A program made the translations under genes and the position numbers. A stretch of DNA of 64,000 nt from an uncultured Clostridia bacterium. Lineage in GTDB: Bacteria > Bacillota > Clostridia > Oscillospirales > Acutalibacteraceae. Position 1 is the stretch's first letter. The number at the start of each line of letters is the position of its first letter. The notes below the pieces were generated by a model. It was given only the letters and a program-made list of their open reading frames with translations. It was not told the DNA's origin and did not search any database. The stretch lies in NCBI GenBank assembly GCA_937876375.1, contig CALEHY010000002.1, positions 92,173-156,172 of the forward strand, read 5' to 3'. This document shows, in pieces, positions 18,324 to 27,516 of the stretch.

Positions 18324-19211
18324 TTAAAAAGAATATGTAGCTACATTCTCTGTGATAGTAGCAATAGTAAATGCAAGTGGTAGAGTGAATAGAGTTGAAT
18401 CCATTCTATCCATTACACCACCGTGACCAGGAAAAATCTTGCCAAAGTCCTTAACGCCAAAGTTGCGCTTTAGCACAGACGCTGAAAGATCGCCCATCAT
18501 ACCCATAAATGATACGAGTGGAACGAATGCAAGGAATATGCAAGCCTGCACCATAGTCAGTCTTGACTCAGCAAAATGGTTGTATAGCAAAACTGCTACC
18601 AAGTTCAAAATCATACTGAACAATATTCCACAAACAGCACCCTCAACAGTCTTCTTTGGTGAGATATTTGGTGACATTTTTGTTTTGCCAAATGCCATAC
18701 CACCAAGCTGTGCACCAGTATCAGTAGCAAGAGCACAGATAAGTGCATAGAAGATGATATAGATACCATACTGTGTTGATGCACCAAGAATATCACGGCA
18801 TCTGATAAGTAGTCCAAAGTCAAACGGAATAACCACACTTGCAAAAAAAGCAATAGCAACATTCTCGAATGTTGTATGTGAATATCCCTTTAACATTGCT
18901 AGAAGATATGTAAGTGCAACGACGATAACAAGTGCTACACTAGGCACATAATGATGGATTGTAGCAAAAATATCAGTGCTAATCCAAGGTGCAAAAGGGT
19001 TGTCACCAATGAAAAATGGTGTAGCACCTGCAACAACTGTACCAGCTACTAGCAAATACTTGTTAGTAATCTTTGCACATTTCATAATCTCGTTACTAGC
19101 AATCGCTGATAGCAACGCAACAGCGATAAATAGTACTGGTGTATTAATCTGCCATACTACTACTGCCAACACAGCAAGCAGAACAATGGCTGTTATAACT
19201 CTCTGTTTCAT
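18324..19211 (-). CDS. cdsA: Phosphatidate cytidylyltransferase
   Basis: A 295-residue multi-pass membrane enzyme making CDP-diacylglycerol for phospholipid synthesis. Several hydrophobic segments are evident from the first residues on. The CdsA signature is near the C-terminus: MGDLSASVLKRNFGVKDFGKIFPGHGGVMDRMDS region, with the key SxxKR...KD...PGHGG...DRxDS order intact. GAGGAG precedes the ATG. It sits between uppS and dxr in the conserved cluster. Confidence 0.94.
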   Translation of the reverse strand: MKQRVITAIVLLAVLAVVVWQINTPVLFIAVALLSAIASNEIMKCAKITNKYLLVAGTVVAGATPFFIGDNPFAPWISTDIFATIHHYVPSVALVIVVALTYLLAMLKGYSHTTFENVAIAFFASVVIPFDFGLLIRCRDILGASTQYGIYIIFYALICALATDTGAQLGGMAFGKTKMSPNISPKKTVEGAVCGILFSMILNLVAVLLYNHFAESRLTMVQACIFLAFVPLVSFMGMMGDLSASVLKRNFGVKDFGKIFPGHGGVMDRMDSTLFTLPLAFTIATITENVATYSF

Positions 19212-19224
19212 ATTTTCTCCTCAA

Positions 19225-19947
19225 TTAAGCGCCAAATCTTCTGTTTCTTTTTTCAAACTCTCGTAGTGCTGCATACAAATCCTCATTTGAGAAATCAGGC
19301 CATAGCACATCACTGTACCAAAACTCGCTATATGCTGCCTGCCACAATAGGAAATTTGACAATCTCTGCTCACCAGATGGACGAATGATAAGGTCACATT
19401 CTGGAGTAGTGTAGATATTGTTGCTAATATCATCCTCTGTAATCCCAGTCTTACCATCAGCGATAAGCTTGTTCACAGCTGTGACAATCTCCTGTCTGCC
19501 ACCATAGTTGATAGCGACATAGACGGTTGTTCCAGTGTGGTCCTTAGTCTCGAACTCTGCCTCATCCATAAGGTCCAAAAGTTCCTGTGAGATACCATCA
19601 CGAAGACCAATAAACTTTAGTCTGATATCACCAGAAGCAGCGATATCCGATTTTGCCTCTAGCAAGTAATCCTTGAACAGTGACATAAGGGTGTCGACCT
19701 CTTGCTGTGGTCTTTTCCAATTCTCTGTGGAAAAGGCATAGAATGTAACATACTTGATACCAAGTCGTGAGCACTCCTTTGACATACGTCTGAACACCTC
19801 GCCACCCTCTTTGTGACCAGCTGTACGAGGTAGTCCCCTTTTCTTTGCCCATCTGCCATTACCATCCATAATTATGCCAAGGTGATTAGGCAAAACTGAA
19901 AATTCATCAGGTGCAACCTGTTTTTCTTTTTTTGAAAATAAAGCCAT
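19225..19947 (-). CDS. uppS: Undecaprenyl diphosphate synthase (isoprenyl transferase)
   Basis: A 240-residue cis-prenyltransferase that makes the C55 carrier lipid for peptidoglycan. The catalytic MDGNGRWAKKRG motif (aspartate of DGNGRWA), the TFYAFSTENWKRP motif and the C-terminal DLIIRPSGEQRLSNFLLWQ region are all present. AAAGGAG precedes the ATG. A short hairpin repeat lies in the 68-base gap upstream. It uses isoprenoids from the dxr/ispG pathway encoded downstream. Confidence 0.95.
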   Translation of the reverse strand: MALFSKKEKQVAPDEFSVLPNHLGIIMDGNGRWAKKRGLPRTAGHKEGGEVFRRMSKECSRLGIKYVTFYAFSTENWKRPQQEVDTLMSLFKDYLLEAKSDIAASGDIRLKFIGLRDGISQELLDLMDEAEFETKDHTGTTVYVAINYGGRQEIVTAVNKLIADGKTGITEDDISNNIYTTPECDLIIRPSGEQRLSNFLLWQAAYSEFWYSDVLWPDFSNEDLYAALREFEKRNRRFGA

Positions 19948-19974
19948 AATTTAGCTCCTTTAAAAAGCATTTTA

Positions 19975-19995
19975 GGGCGTCGCAAAGCGTCGCCC
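19975..19995. repeat. Short GGGCG...CGCCC hairpin repeat, copy 1
   Basis: A 21-base inverted repeat, gggcgtcgc-aaa-gcgtcgccc with one T-T mismatch in the stem, in the frr-uppS gap. No U-tract follows on either strand, so it is not a simple terminator. A closely related hairpin occurs at 57078-57096. Confidence 0.6.
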
Positions 19996-20015
19996 ATAAA
20001 ATAATATATCGTGTG

Positions 20016-20570
20016 TTAGATAGAAAGGATTTCTGCTTCCTTCTTCTTTGTCATATCCTCGATCTGCTTAACATATGAATCGGTGATATCCTGAAGCTTC
20101 TTTTCGCCATCTTTCTGCTCGTCCTCTGTGATAGCATTGTCCTTCTTCATCTTCTTGAGGTCATCCATTGAGTCACGACGAACATTTCTAACAGCAACCT
20201 TTGCTTCCTCGCCACGCTTTGATACGTCCTTTGTAAGAGTCTTTCTGCTCTCCTCTGTAAGCTGTGGGAAGTTTAGACGAATAACCTTACCATCATTCTG
20301 TGGGTTGATACCAATATCAGCAATGTTAATAGCCTTCTCGATATCACCAAGAGTGCTAGCATCCCATGGCTGAACAACCAATAGTCTTGGCTCTGGAGCA
20401 GAGATAGCAGCCATCTGGTTAAGTGGAGTAGGTGTTCCGTAATACTCAACTACTACATTGTTGAGCACGTTTGGGTTAGCTCTACCAGCTCTAACTGTGG
20501 CAAAGTCTCTCTCAAGAGAGTCAAGGCATTTTTCCATTCTTTCCTTTGTGTTAGCAAAAAGTGTATCCAT
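20016..20570 (-). CDS. frr: Ribosome recycling factor
   Basis: A 184-residue RRF, exactly family length, which splits post-termination ribosomes together with EF-G. Family segments include RAGRANPNVLNNVVVEYYG near residue 28, LNQMAAISAPEPRLLVVQPWD, and the C-terminal long-helix region with VRRDSMDDLKK. AAGGAG precedes the ATG. It sits 19 bases after pyrH, the normal pyrH-frr-uppS-cdsA order. Confidence 0.96.
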   Translation of the reverse strand: MDTLFANTKERMEKCLDSLERDFATVRAGRANPNVLNNVVVEYYGTPTPLNQMAAISAPEPRLLVVQPWDASTLGDIEKAINIADIGINPQNDGKVIRLNFPQLTEESRKTLTKDVSKRGEEAKVAVRNVRRDSMDDLKKMKKDNAITEDEQKDGEKKLQDITDSYVKQIEDMTKKKEAEILSI

Positions 20571-20589
20571 AAGTATTACTCCTTAAAAA

Positions 20590-21297
20590 TTAATTCTTTA
20601 CTGTTGTGCCAATATCTTCGCCATTAACTACACGAAGGATATTGTCTGGGTCCTCTAGGTTGAACACGATGATAGGCATATCGTTGTCCTTGCAGAGTGA
20701 GAATGCTGTTGAGTCCATAACCTTTAGGTCACGAGAAATAACCTCTTGGAATGAAACATTGTCAAACTTAACAGCGTCATCAAACTTGTTAGGGTCCTTG
20801 TCATATACGCCATCAACATTAGTAGCCTTTAGTAATGCGTCAGCATTAATCTCAACGCTACGAAGAGCAGCAGCTGTATCTGTTGAGAAGAATGGTGAAC
20901 CAGTACCACAGCCAAAGATAACAATTCTGCCCTTTTCAAAGTGACGGATTGCCTTGTTGCGAATATATGGCTCTGCAATCTGTCTCATCTCGATAGCTGT
21001 TTGCACTCTAACGTCAGCACCAAGCTGCTCCAAAGCATCACATAGAGCGAGTGAGTTCATCGCTGTAGCAAGCATACCGATATGATCAGCTCTTGTTCTG
21101 TCCATATGCTCTGAAGTTCTACCTCTCCAGAAATTACCGCCACCAACTACGATACCAATTTCTACACCTTGGTCAGCAACGTCCTTTACAGCCTTGCAAA
21201 TACTGAGAACAGTATCGTTATCGATACCCTTGCCAGCAGCACCAGCAAGCACCTCACCGCTAAGCTTTAGCAAAATTCTTTTATAAGCAATGCTCAT
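20590..21297 (-). CDS. pyrH: UMP kinase
   Basis: A 235-residue hexameric bacterial UMP kinase of the amino-acid-kinase fold that makes UDP from UMP. Motifs: LLKLSGEVLAG at the N-terminus, GIVVGGGNFWRG, GTGSPFFSTDTAAALR for UMP binding, and KATNVDGVYDKDP. GGAGG precedes the ATG. It is the first gene of the block; rpsB and tsf, which often precede it, are not next to it here because a secreted-protein gene lies upstream. Confidence 0.96.
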   Translation of the reverse strand: MSIAYKRILLKLSGEVLAGAAGKGIDNDTVLSICKAVKDVADQGVEIGIVVGGGNFWRGRTSEHMDRTRADHIGMLATAMNSLALCDALEQLGADVRVQTAIEMRQIAEPYIRNKAIRHFEKGRIVIFGCGTGSPFFSTDTAAALRSVEINADALLKATNVDGVYDKDPNKFDDAVKFDNVSFQEVISRDLKVMDSTAFSLCKDNDMPIIVFNLEDPDNILRVVNGEDIGTTVKN

Positions 21298-21344
21298 AAT
21301 ATTAAACCTCCAAACATTTAGGAAATATTCTATAATTCTTATAT

Positions 21345-21373
21345 ATAATAATATATAATATCGTTAAAGTAAA
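21345..21373 (-). promoter_or_regulatory. Putative promoter for pyrH
   Basis: On the minus strand TTTACT (21368-21373), a 17-base spacer and TATTAT (21345-21350), in a very AT-rich 140-base gap. Other AT-rich alternatives overlap, so the exact hexamers are uncertain. Confidence 0.35.
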
Positions 21374-21402
21374 GTATTATATAATAATAGTTACAATTTT
21401 GT

Positions 21403-21433
21403 AATAAAAAAGGGAGTTCAACGAACTCCCTTT
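21403..21433 (-). terminator. Intrinsic terminator after the LRR protein gene
   Basis: GGGAGTTC (21412-21419) pairs with GAACTCCC (21423-21430); in minus-strand RNA the stem is followed by a run of U. It lies just after the stop of the 21438-24530 gene. Confidence 0.85.
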
Positions 21434-21437
21434 CTAA

Positions 21438-24400
21438 TTACTTATTTCTTTGTATAAATCCAGTATCTATACCCAAATCTAGCTCCAAGCCATTAGCAAT
21501 CAAATATGCCTGATAATATGGCAAAGCGATTGTCTGCTGTGCTGTAGCAATCTGTGCAGATCCAGACTTCAAAAGTCTTAATACTGTGCCATTAGCAGTT
21601 GCACAATAATAATATCTCAATGGGCTATTCATAGCACCATATGGGTCCTCTTGTACAGCCGGATCATTAAGTGCTGGCACTTCTTCACTGGATAATGCCA
21701 CTGGCCAAGCCGTGATAGGATAAGCCACTTTATTGAATAACAATCCAGCCTCTTCAGCCTCCTCAGCAGTCATATCCTTAAGGCCAGAAATAGTAACCTC
21801 ATTACCCTCCTCATCAGTATAGGTAATGCCAGCCATGATAGTATCCTCAAGATGATAGTAGATGAACTGCTCCATAGTAGGTGCTTTGCCCTCTTCCTCT
21901 GGCTCAACTGGAGCATTTGGAATAGGTGCTATCTTGCACAAATTCTTTAATAAAGCATAATCTCTAGCGTTAATATAGCCATCGCCATTTGCATCTAGAA
22001 GTGAGGTGTTATCAACAGCTGTTCTGTTTGTACCAGCTATTAAGAGATAATCATTATCCCACATAGCAATAATATTATGAGGATTCTGCAAGGTAATAAT
22101 ATTACAATGCTCGCATCTATATGAAATACTACCATTAGACGAAATTGTACCAGTAGCAATATAATGATGACCAAGTGGCAAGCCAGTAGCCTCATATTTC
22201 TCTATATCACAATATGTACAAGTGTACTTTGTACGCTCTTGAACTATACATCCAGCTTCAACAGTTACCTCTGTTGTATAGTAGCCCTCGACCCATTCAG
22301 TATGTACAGATTCTGCTGTCAATGTCGCTCTACAGCGAGTGCAGGTAGGAGTTGACTGGCTATGTCCTGGGTGGGTAATCATAGGTCTAACCACATTCTG
22401 ATAATCGTGACCTAAAGCCTTAACAACTATACTATAGTCTTCACCACAGACTGCACAATGTCCACGCTCTGCTCCATCCGTCTCACAGGTAACCTGTGTT
22501 GAAACTACAAGAGAGCCCTCCTCTGCTGTATGACCAGTTGCTGGAATAGCCTCCTGCTTTGATACAGAGCAACGATCACAGTTGTATGTATCATATCCAA
22601 CCCTTGTACAAGTAGGAGCCCTTGATGAATTCTCATCGTAAATGTAGTCGTGACCTAACGCTTCAATATCATCACTCTTTGACAAATTACAATTATGACA
22701 AGCGTAGAAAATCTTGCCAACACTGGTACATGTAGGCTCTGTACGATTAGTTTCGTACCAATCGTGCTCACCATTAGCCTCTAGTGTAACTGTTCTTCTT
22801 GTGCCACAGATATCACATATATCAAGCTCCAATCCATTGATGACACAATGTGCTGGAGAAAGAACGTTAGGGGTAAATACGCCCTCTATCCACTCAACAT
22901 GAGTTGGAAATTTTTCTACAGAATTACATACAGTACAAGTGAATTCTTGATATGTATGTCCATCCTCTGCTGTCTTGTCATACTCATTAGATGGTTCTTC
23001 TGGGAATGTATGTCCAGTAGCCGGAATAACCTCTGTAACCTGTTCTCTACACTTGGTACATTGACCGGTTCTCTCGCCATCCTCAGTACAGGTTGCCTTT
23101 TTATTTACAGTCCAATTATCAACCACATGATTACCAGCAGGAGCAACATTTCTTTCTACAGTCTCACAGCCCTCATATGTACAGGTATATGTTTCCCTAC
23201 CAGGTAGTCGACAAGTCGCTGTGTTAGTATAGGTATAGTATCCCTCAACCCAAATATAGTGTGGGTTAACAGCATCACCAATATCACCGATAGTACCACC
23301 AATATTACCACCGATACCAGTACCACCCTCTGAACCATCAGAGCCTCCTATATTACCAATATCCTCCCTTGGCTTTAGCTGGTGCTCAATAACAGTCTGC
23401 TTATCATAGCATCGTGAACATAGATTTGTCTTATGGATATGTCCATTTTCCTTTGTCATATCAACACTGTCAATAGTAGTATAATCATGACCTAATGGAT
23501 CAACAGACAATGTTCTAACAATCTGATCACAACGATCACAAACGACACGTGTTGTACCAGTTTCGGTACATGTTGCTGGAGCAGCAATAACCTCATGAGT
23601 ATTAGTGTGATCACAGTCATCAATAGAAACGAAAATATACTCCTTTTTCTCTGCATAGGTTTGAGTAGTTGAGCCAGCATTAGCATACATGGTTAGGTTA
23701 ACCTCACGCTCACCAGCATTGAATGGATCCTCACCGATAATGCCTCTATACTCAAGATTAGGATTATATACATACGCCTTATGCAAATAATATGTATCAC
23801 CAAAAGCACGAATACCAATAGAGTTAATCTGCTCTGGGATAGAAATCTCTGTCATTGGACAGCCATAGAAAGTATATGCGTCAATAGCGGTAATAGTTGT
23901 ACCAAAATCAACAGTTCTAACTCCAGCCTGGTAGAATGCATTCAGACCAGTTGATTTAAGACCTGTACCATATTTAACGGTGTTAAGTGCTGTACAGTTA
24001 GAGAATGCAGCATAGCCAAGACTTGTTAGCGAATTTGGCAAAATAACACTACGAAGCGCAGAGCATTTTTTGAACGCACAAGGACCAATAGTTTGTAGTC
24101 CCTCCGGCAAATTGATAGTCTTTAGTGAAGTACACTCCTGAAAAGCACCATAAGAGGTAGTCATATCACCAAGACCACCAATCTCTGTAACAGTAGATGG
24201 CAAAGAAACACTTTCCAAATTCTTACACTTAAAGAAGCTGTACTGGCCAACATAAGTAACACCTTCGTTAATAACAACGCTCTTGATCAAATCGTTATCA
24301 CTATCCCATGGTGTCTTTTTGTTTGTGCCTAGATTTGTCGCTCTAAAGTCATACATTTTTCCACTACCACTAATGGTCAACAAACCAGTACTCTTGTTCA

Positions 24401-24530
24401 AAGTATAGGTAAGACCTTGACCTGGTATTGTTACTGCAGCAGCATTTGCAAAGTCAATCGCAAAGAATGTACTGAGTATTAACACAAGGCTAAGTAGTAC
24501 AGAAATGCTCCTTCTTAGATTTAGTTTCAT
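21438..24530 (-). CDS. Secreted BspA-like leucine-rich-repeat protein with CxxC repeats and a dockerin-like segment
   Basis: A 1030-residue exported protein. The first ~30 residues are a signal peptide (basic start, hydrophobic core, ending FANAAA). Residues about 75-305 hold BspA-type LRR_5 repeats (LPSTVTEIG, LPNSLTSLGYAAFSNC). About 320-840 is a tandem array of Cys-rich units, each with a C-x2-C pair (CDRC, CTKC, CTVC, CDIC, CHNC, CAVC, CEHC and others, about 12) and a trailing GHxY/GHT; a Gly-rich linker interrupts it. Near 865 a single calcium-loop-like DANGDGYINARDY resembles half a dockerin type I. No LPxTG sorting signal is seen. It is monocistronic with its own promoter and terminator. 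Function is unknown; host or polysaccharide binding is plausible. Confidence 0.85.
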   Translation of the reverse strand: MKLNLRRSISVLLSLVLILSTFFAIDFANAAAVTIPGQGLTYTLNKSTGLLTISGSGKMYDFRATNLGTNKKTPWDSDNDLIKSVVINEGVTYVGQYSFFKCKNLESVSLPSTVTEIGGLGDMTTSYGAFQECTSLKTINLPEGLQTIGPCAFKKCSALRSVILPNSLTSLGYAAFSNCTALNTVKYGTGLKSTGLNAFYQAGVRTVDFGTTITAIDAYTFYGCPMTEISIPEQINSIGIRAFGDTYYLHKAYVYNPNLEYRGIIGEDPFNAGEREVNLTMYANAGSTTQTYAEKKEYIFVSIDDCDHTNTHEVIAAPATCTETGTTRVVCDRCDQIVRTLSVDPLGHDYTTIDSVDMTKENGHIHKTNLCSRCYDKQTVIEHQLKPREDIGNIGGSDGSEGGTGIGGNIGGTIGDIGDAVNPHYIWVEGYYTYTNTATCRLPGRETYTCTYEGCETVERNVAPAGNHVVDNWTVNKKATCTEDGERTGQCTKCREQVTEVIPATGHTFPEEPSNEYDKTAEDGHTYQEFTCTVCNSVEKFPTHVEWIEGVFTPNVLSPAHCVINGLELDICDICGTRRTVTLEANGEHDWYETNRTEPTCTSVGKIFYACHNCNLSKSDDIEALGHDYIYDENSSRAPTCTRVGYDTYNCDRCSVSKQEAIPATGHTAEEGSLVVSTQVTCETDGAERGHCAVCGEDYSIVVKALGHDYQNVVRPMITHPGHSQSTPTCTRCRATLTAESVHTEWVEGYYTTEVTVEAGCIVQERTKYTCTYCDIEKYEATGLPLGHHYIATGTISSNGSISYRCEHCNIITLQNPHNIIAMWDNDYLLIAGTNRTAVDNTSLLDANGDGYINARDYALLKNLCKIAPIPNAPVEPEEEGKAPTMEQFIYYHLEDTIMAGITYTDEEGNEVTISGLKDMTAEEAEEAGLLFNKVAYPITAWPVALSSEEVPALNDPAVQEDPYGAMNSPLRYYYCATANGTVLRLLKSGSAQIATAQQTIALPYYQAYLIANGLELDLGIDTGFIQRNK

Positions 24531-24569
24531 AGTATATCACCCTATTTTAAATCAAAGTTATACAAATAC

Positions 24570-24598
24570 AATATATCATAATTCATATTTTTTTGCAA
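24570..24598 (-). promoter_or_regulatory. Putative promoter of the LRR protein gene
   Basis: On the minus strand TTGCAA (24593-24598), 17 bases, TATATT (24570-24575), about 40 bases before the start codon. Confidence 0.55.
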
Positions 24599-24611
24599 CG
24601 ATTTAATTGTA

Positions 24612-24650
24612 AACAAAAATGGCATATCATACAAAAATGTAGATATGCCA
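24612..24650 (-). terminator. Intrinsic terminator after mltG
   Basis: TGGCATATC (24620-24628) pairs with GATATGCCA (24642-24650), and the minus-strand RNA continues into UUUUUG. It closes the ABC-ABC-mltG transcription unit. Confidence 0.8.
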
Positions 24651-24656
24651 TAATCG

Positions 24657-25700
24657 TTACTCCCAAGGATATTTATTCTTTTGTGTCTCAAACTCCTCAT
24701 ATGTAGCAGAAAAATGGAACTCTTGCTTCAAATCAGAGAAGAAATAGAGATAGTCTGTCTTTGGATAATTTACAACAGCAGCCATTATGTCATCACCAGA
24801 ATTGGTGATAGGTCCTGCCGGCAAGCCATTACAACGATATGTATAGTAAGCGTCGTACACCTCTTGTGAAAAGCCATAATCATCACGCAAATCACGAGCG
24901 TAAAAATATGTCACGTCGGACTGTAGCTTTGCTCCCTTATTTAATCGATTAATGAACACTGATGCAATATTACCAGCAGAGCCGATACCAAATGCCTCCT
25001 CTTGCACGACAGACGCAAGGTTGACCAGCTCAAACATAGTCATATTGTTATTTTTGCAAAAGCTATTCATATCATCAGTAATATGATAATCAAAGGTTTC
25101 TAGCATATCCTCTGCAATATCGTGAGGGTCGCTATTTTGTGCAAAATCGTATGTTGCTGGGAACAAAAATCCCTCTAATTTATATGCAATAAGGTCAGTA
25201 TTTGGCACAGTTTCTAGCCATTCAAAATCAAAGCCGTCAGTACTCTCGCAGACCTCTAAGAAATCAGCAGCAGAGCATATTTCGTTCTCCTCAAGGAGCT
25301 TTGAAATCTCCATACAATTAGTGCCCTCTGGGATACAGACCTTAACTGTTTTGTGAGAGATATCAGGATTCTTTAACTTCTCTGCGATATCCTCATAGGA
25401 CATATACGAATTAAGATTGTATTCGCCATTAATATACTCAAAATCTGGATAGTGCTTGCTCATCCAATTTGTCCAAACAATATCACTAGTAATAATGCCA
25501 TTGTCCTTTAACTTTTTGCCCACCTCATACTCAAAATCGTTAGGCGTAATCTCAAGAGTATAGCTAGTTTCGTTGCCTCTAACGCCATTGATATCATTTT
25601 GAACCACGGTATATCCTACAAAGGCAACAACACCAGCAATAACAACGCACAGCATCACAACTAATGCAATTATCAATGGTTTATATTTCTTTTTTGACAT
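24657..25700 (-). CDS. mltG: Endolytic peptidoglycan transglycosylase MltG (YceG-like)
   Basis: A 347-residue membrane-anchored lytic transglycosylase that cuts nascent glycan strands. The ATG at 25700 (MSKKKYKPL) is chosen because AGAGGTG precedes it and it follows the ABC gene stop by one base; an earlier in-frame ATG would overlap that gene. One N-terminal membrane helix is followed by a LysM-like region and the YceG domain. The catalytic glutamate region reads ASVVQEEAFG, followed by SVFINRLNKGAKLQSD and GLPAGPITNSGDD. It is co-transcribed with two ABC exporter genes, an unusual partner. Confidence 0.92.
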   Translation of the reverse strand: MSKKKYKPLIIALVVMLCVVIAGVVAFVGYTVVQNDINGVRGNETSYTLEITPNDFEYEVGKKLKDNGIITSDIVWTNWMSKHYPDFEYINGEYNLNSYMSYEDIAEKLKNPDISHKTVKVCIPEGTNCMEISKLLEENEICSAADFLEVCESTDGFDFEWLETVPNTDLIAYKLEGFLFPATYDFAQNSDPHDIAEDMLETFDYHITDDMNSFCKNNNMTMFELVNLASVVQEEAFGIGSAGNIASVFINRLNKGAKLQSDVTYFYARDLRDDYGFSQEVYDAYYTYRCNGLPAGPITNSGDDIMAAVVNYPKTDYLYFFSDLKQEFHFSATYEEFETQKNKYPWE

Positions 25701-25701
25701 A

Positions 25702-27516
25702 TTAAACACCTCTATACTTTTCAGCTTGGAGATTGAACATATATGCGTATGCACCATTCTGTGCCATCAACTCATCATGTGAGCCCTCTTCAATAATTCG
25801 TCCATTTTCCATAACGATAATCCTATCAGCATTCACAGTAGTAGACAATCTGTGAGAGATGAACACAACAGTCTTGTTCTTTGCAGCCTCCATCATTGCT
25901 TGGTTAAGATTATATTCTGCCACAGGGTCAAGATTTGCCGATGGCTCATCAAGAATAATATATGGACAATTCTTGTAAAACGCTCTAGCGATAGCGACCT
26001 TTTGGCTCTCTCCACCGGACATCATTATACCATCATCATCAAATTCTCGAAGCAATAATGTATCTAGTCCATTATCTAGCTCCTTTGAAAATCCACTGTG
26101 ATTAAGTGCCTTAAACGCTCTTTCATCATCAACATTTTCATCAAGAGCGACATTCTCACCTAGGCTAGCTGCAAAGATTTGAAAATCCTGAAAAACAGCA
26201 GAAAATCTGTCACGATGGGAGTCAACAGTAACATCCCTAATATCTGTTCCGTCGACCATAATTGAGCCCTCTGTAGCGTCATACAGACGAAGCAAAAGGT
26301 TAGTCAATGTGGTCTTGCCAGCACCGTTATATCCCACCAATGCAACCTTTTCATAAGGCTTTATAGTGAGGTTAATATCTTTTAGGGTAGGCTCGTCATT
26401 GCCTGGATATGTAAAGTACAAATCCTTGATTTCAATAGGCTTTGGCTCACCTAAATCAGCTGTATTTTCGCCATCCAAAATCTTCTTGTCCCTAGACAAG
26501 AACTCACGATATTTTTCGATAAGTCTTGCCCTTTCAGAGAAGGTACGAATGACACCAACAGTCAAGAATGAAAACGAGGTTGCAATCTGGAATGCACCAT
26601 TGAACGTTGCGACAAAATCGCCAGCACCAAGACTATGCTTTTCCAGTACACAGTAGCCCAAATAGAGTGGCAAGAGGAACATAAATCCAATAGCCTGCAC
26701 TCCGCTTTCTTGCCAAAAATAGATAAAGTCAATCTTTCCAACATATTTGCGCTGATTGTTAATAACATCATCTGCAGCAGAATTATATCTCTTTAGCAGC
26801 AGAGGAAATACGTCGTTCATACGAATTTCCTTGCAATAATCTGGAAGATAGAAAATACGAGCGAAATAATCAGCCTTTCGGTGATACTTGTTATTCTCGA
26901 TAGCACGCTTCGCTTGAAGCTCGCCTATCATCTTGCTAATAGGGGTAAAGATAACAACAATACCAGCAACAATAAGCAGACAGATAGGGTCAATAGTAAA
27001 GATAATGGAGCATATTGTGATAAGTGAGATAACCTCGCTAATATACCTTTGCACCATACCAAGAATACCAGTTATACCACCTGCTGATGACTCGATAACA
27101 AGTATAAAATTATTGTAGAAGTCCGGATTATCATAGTTCTCCAAATCCAAATCTCTAGCCTTTTTGTACAGAATATCGGACAAGCCACGCTCAATCTTTT
27201 CCTTTTCAATAGCAAAGAAAAATTCGTGATAAATCCAGTTCGTCACCTCTGTAACAATAAGAATTACAGCTATCAAAATAACAGCATTTACTATCTTTTT
27301 TGTATCGTCGCCATTAGCAATAACGTCAATAACATATTTTACACCAAGGACAGAGATAATCCTTGTTGGGAGCATTCTGATAGCACCCCATAAGCATTCA
27401 CCAAGAACAAGTAGCGGTGAAATCTTAAACAACACACCTAAGAAATACATTATATTTGAAAAAATAGAATGCTTAAGTGGTGTACGAGGATCGTTTGCCT
27501 TTTGTTTTTTACTCAT
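25702..27516 (-). CDS. ABC exporter half-transporter (TMD-NBD), subunit 2
   Basis: A 604-residue type IV ABC exporter chain with an N-terminal membrane domain of about 330 residues and a C-terminal ATPase. Walker A is VGYNGAGKTT, the Q-loop is FQDFQ, the signature is MSGGESQKVAIARA, Walker B is YIILDEPSANLDP and the switch histidine is in FISHRLS, so the ATPase site looks complete. It overlaps the partner gene by 8 bases, which suggests a heterodimer. The substrate cannot be told; the family exports peptides, lipids or drugs. mltG follows by one base. Confidence 0.9.
   Translation of the reverse strand: MSKKQKANDPRTPLKHSIFSNIMYFLGVLFKISPLLVLGECLWGAIRMLPTRIISVLGVKYVIDVIANGDDTKKIVNAVILIAVILIVTEVTNWIYHEFFFAIEKEKIERGLSDILYKKARDLDLENYDNPDFYNNFILVIESSAGGITGILGMVQRYISEVISLITICSIIFTIDPICLLIVAGIVVIFTPISKMIGELQAKRAIENNKYHRKADYFARIFYLPDYCKEIRMNDVFPLLLKRYNSAADDVINNQRKYVGKIDFIYFWQESGVQAIGFMFLLPLYLGYCVLEKHSLGAGDFVATFNGAFQIATSFSFLTVGVIRTFSERARLIEKYREFLSRDKKILDGENTADLGEPKPIEIKDLYFTYPGNDEPTLKDINLTIKPYEKVALVGYNGAGKTTLTNLLLRLYDATEGSIMVDGTDIRDVTVDSHRDRFSAVFQDFQIFAASLGENVALDENVDDERAFKALNHSGFSKELDNGLDTLLLREFDDDGIMMSGGESQKVAIARAFYKNCPYIILDEPSANLDPVAEYNLNQAMMEAAKNKTVVFISHRLSTTVNADRIIVMENGRIIEEGSHDELMAQNGAYAYMFNLQAEKYRGV

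Noticed and set aside
19975..19995. Intrinsic terminator between frr and uppS
   Set aside because: Strong hairpin but no U-tract on either strand, and the genes are in a conserved operon.
23940..24530. Cell-wall-anchored (LPxTG) surface protein
   Set aside because: No LPxTG-hydrophobic-basic tail is present at the C-terminus of this or the second secreted protein.
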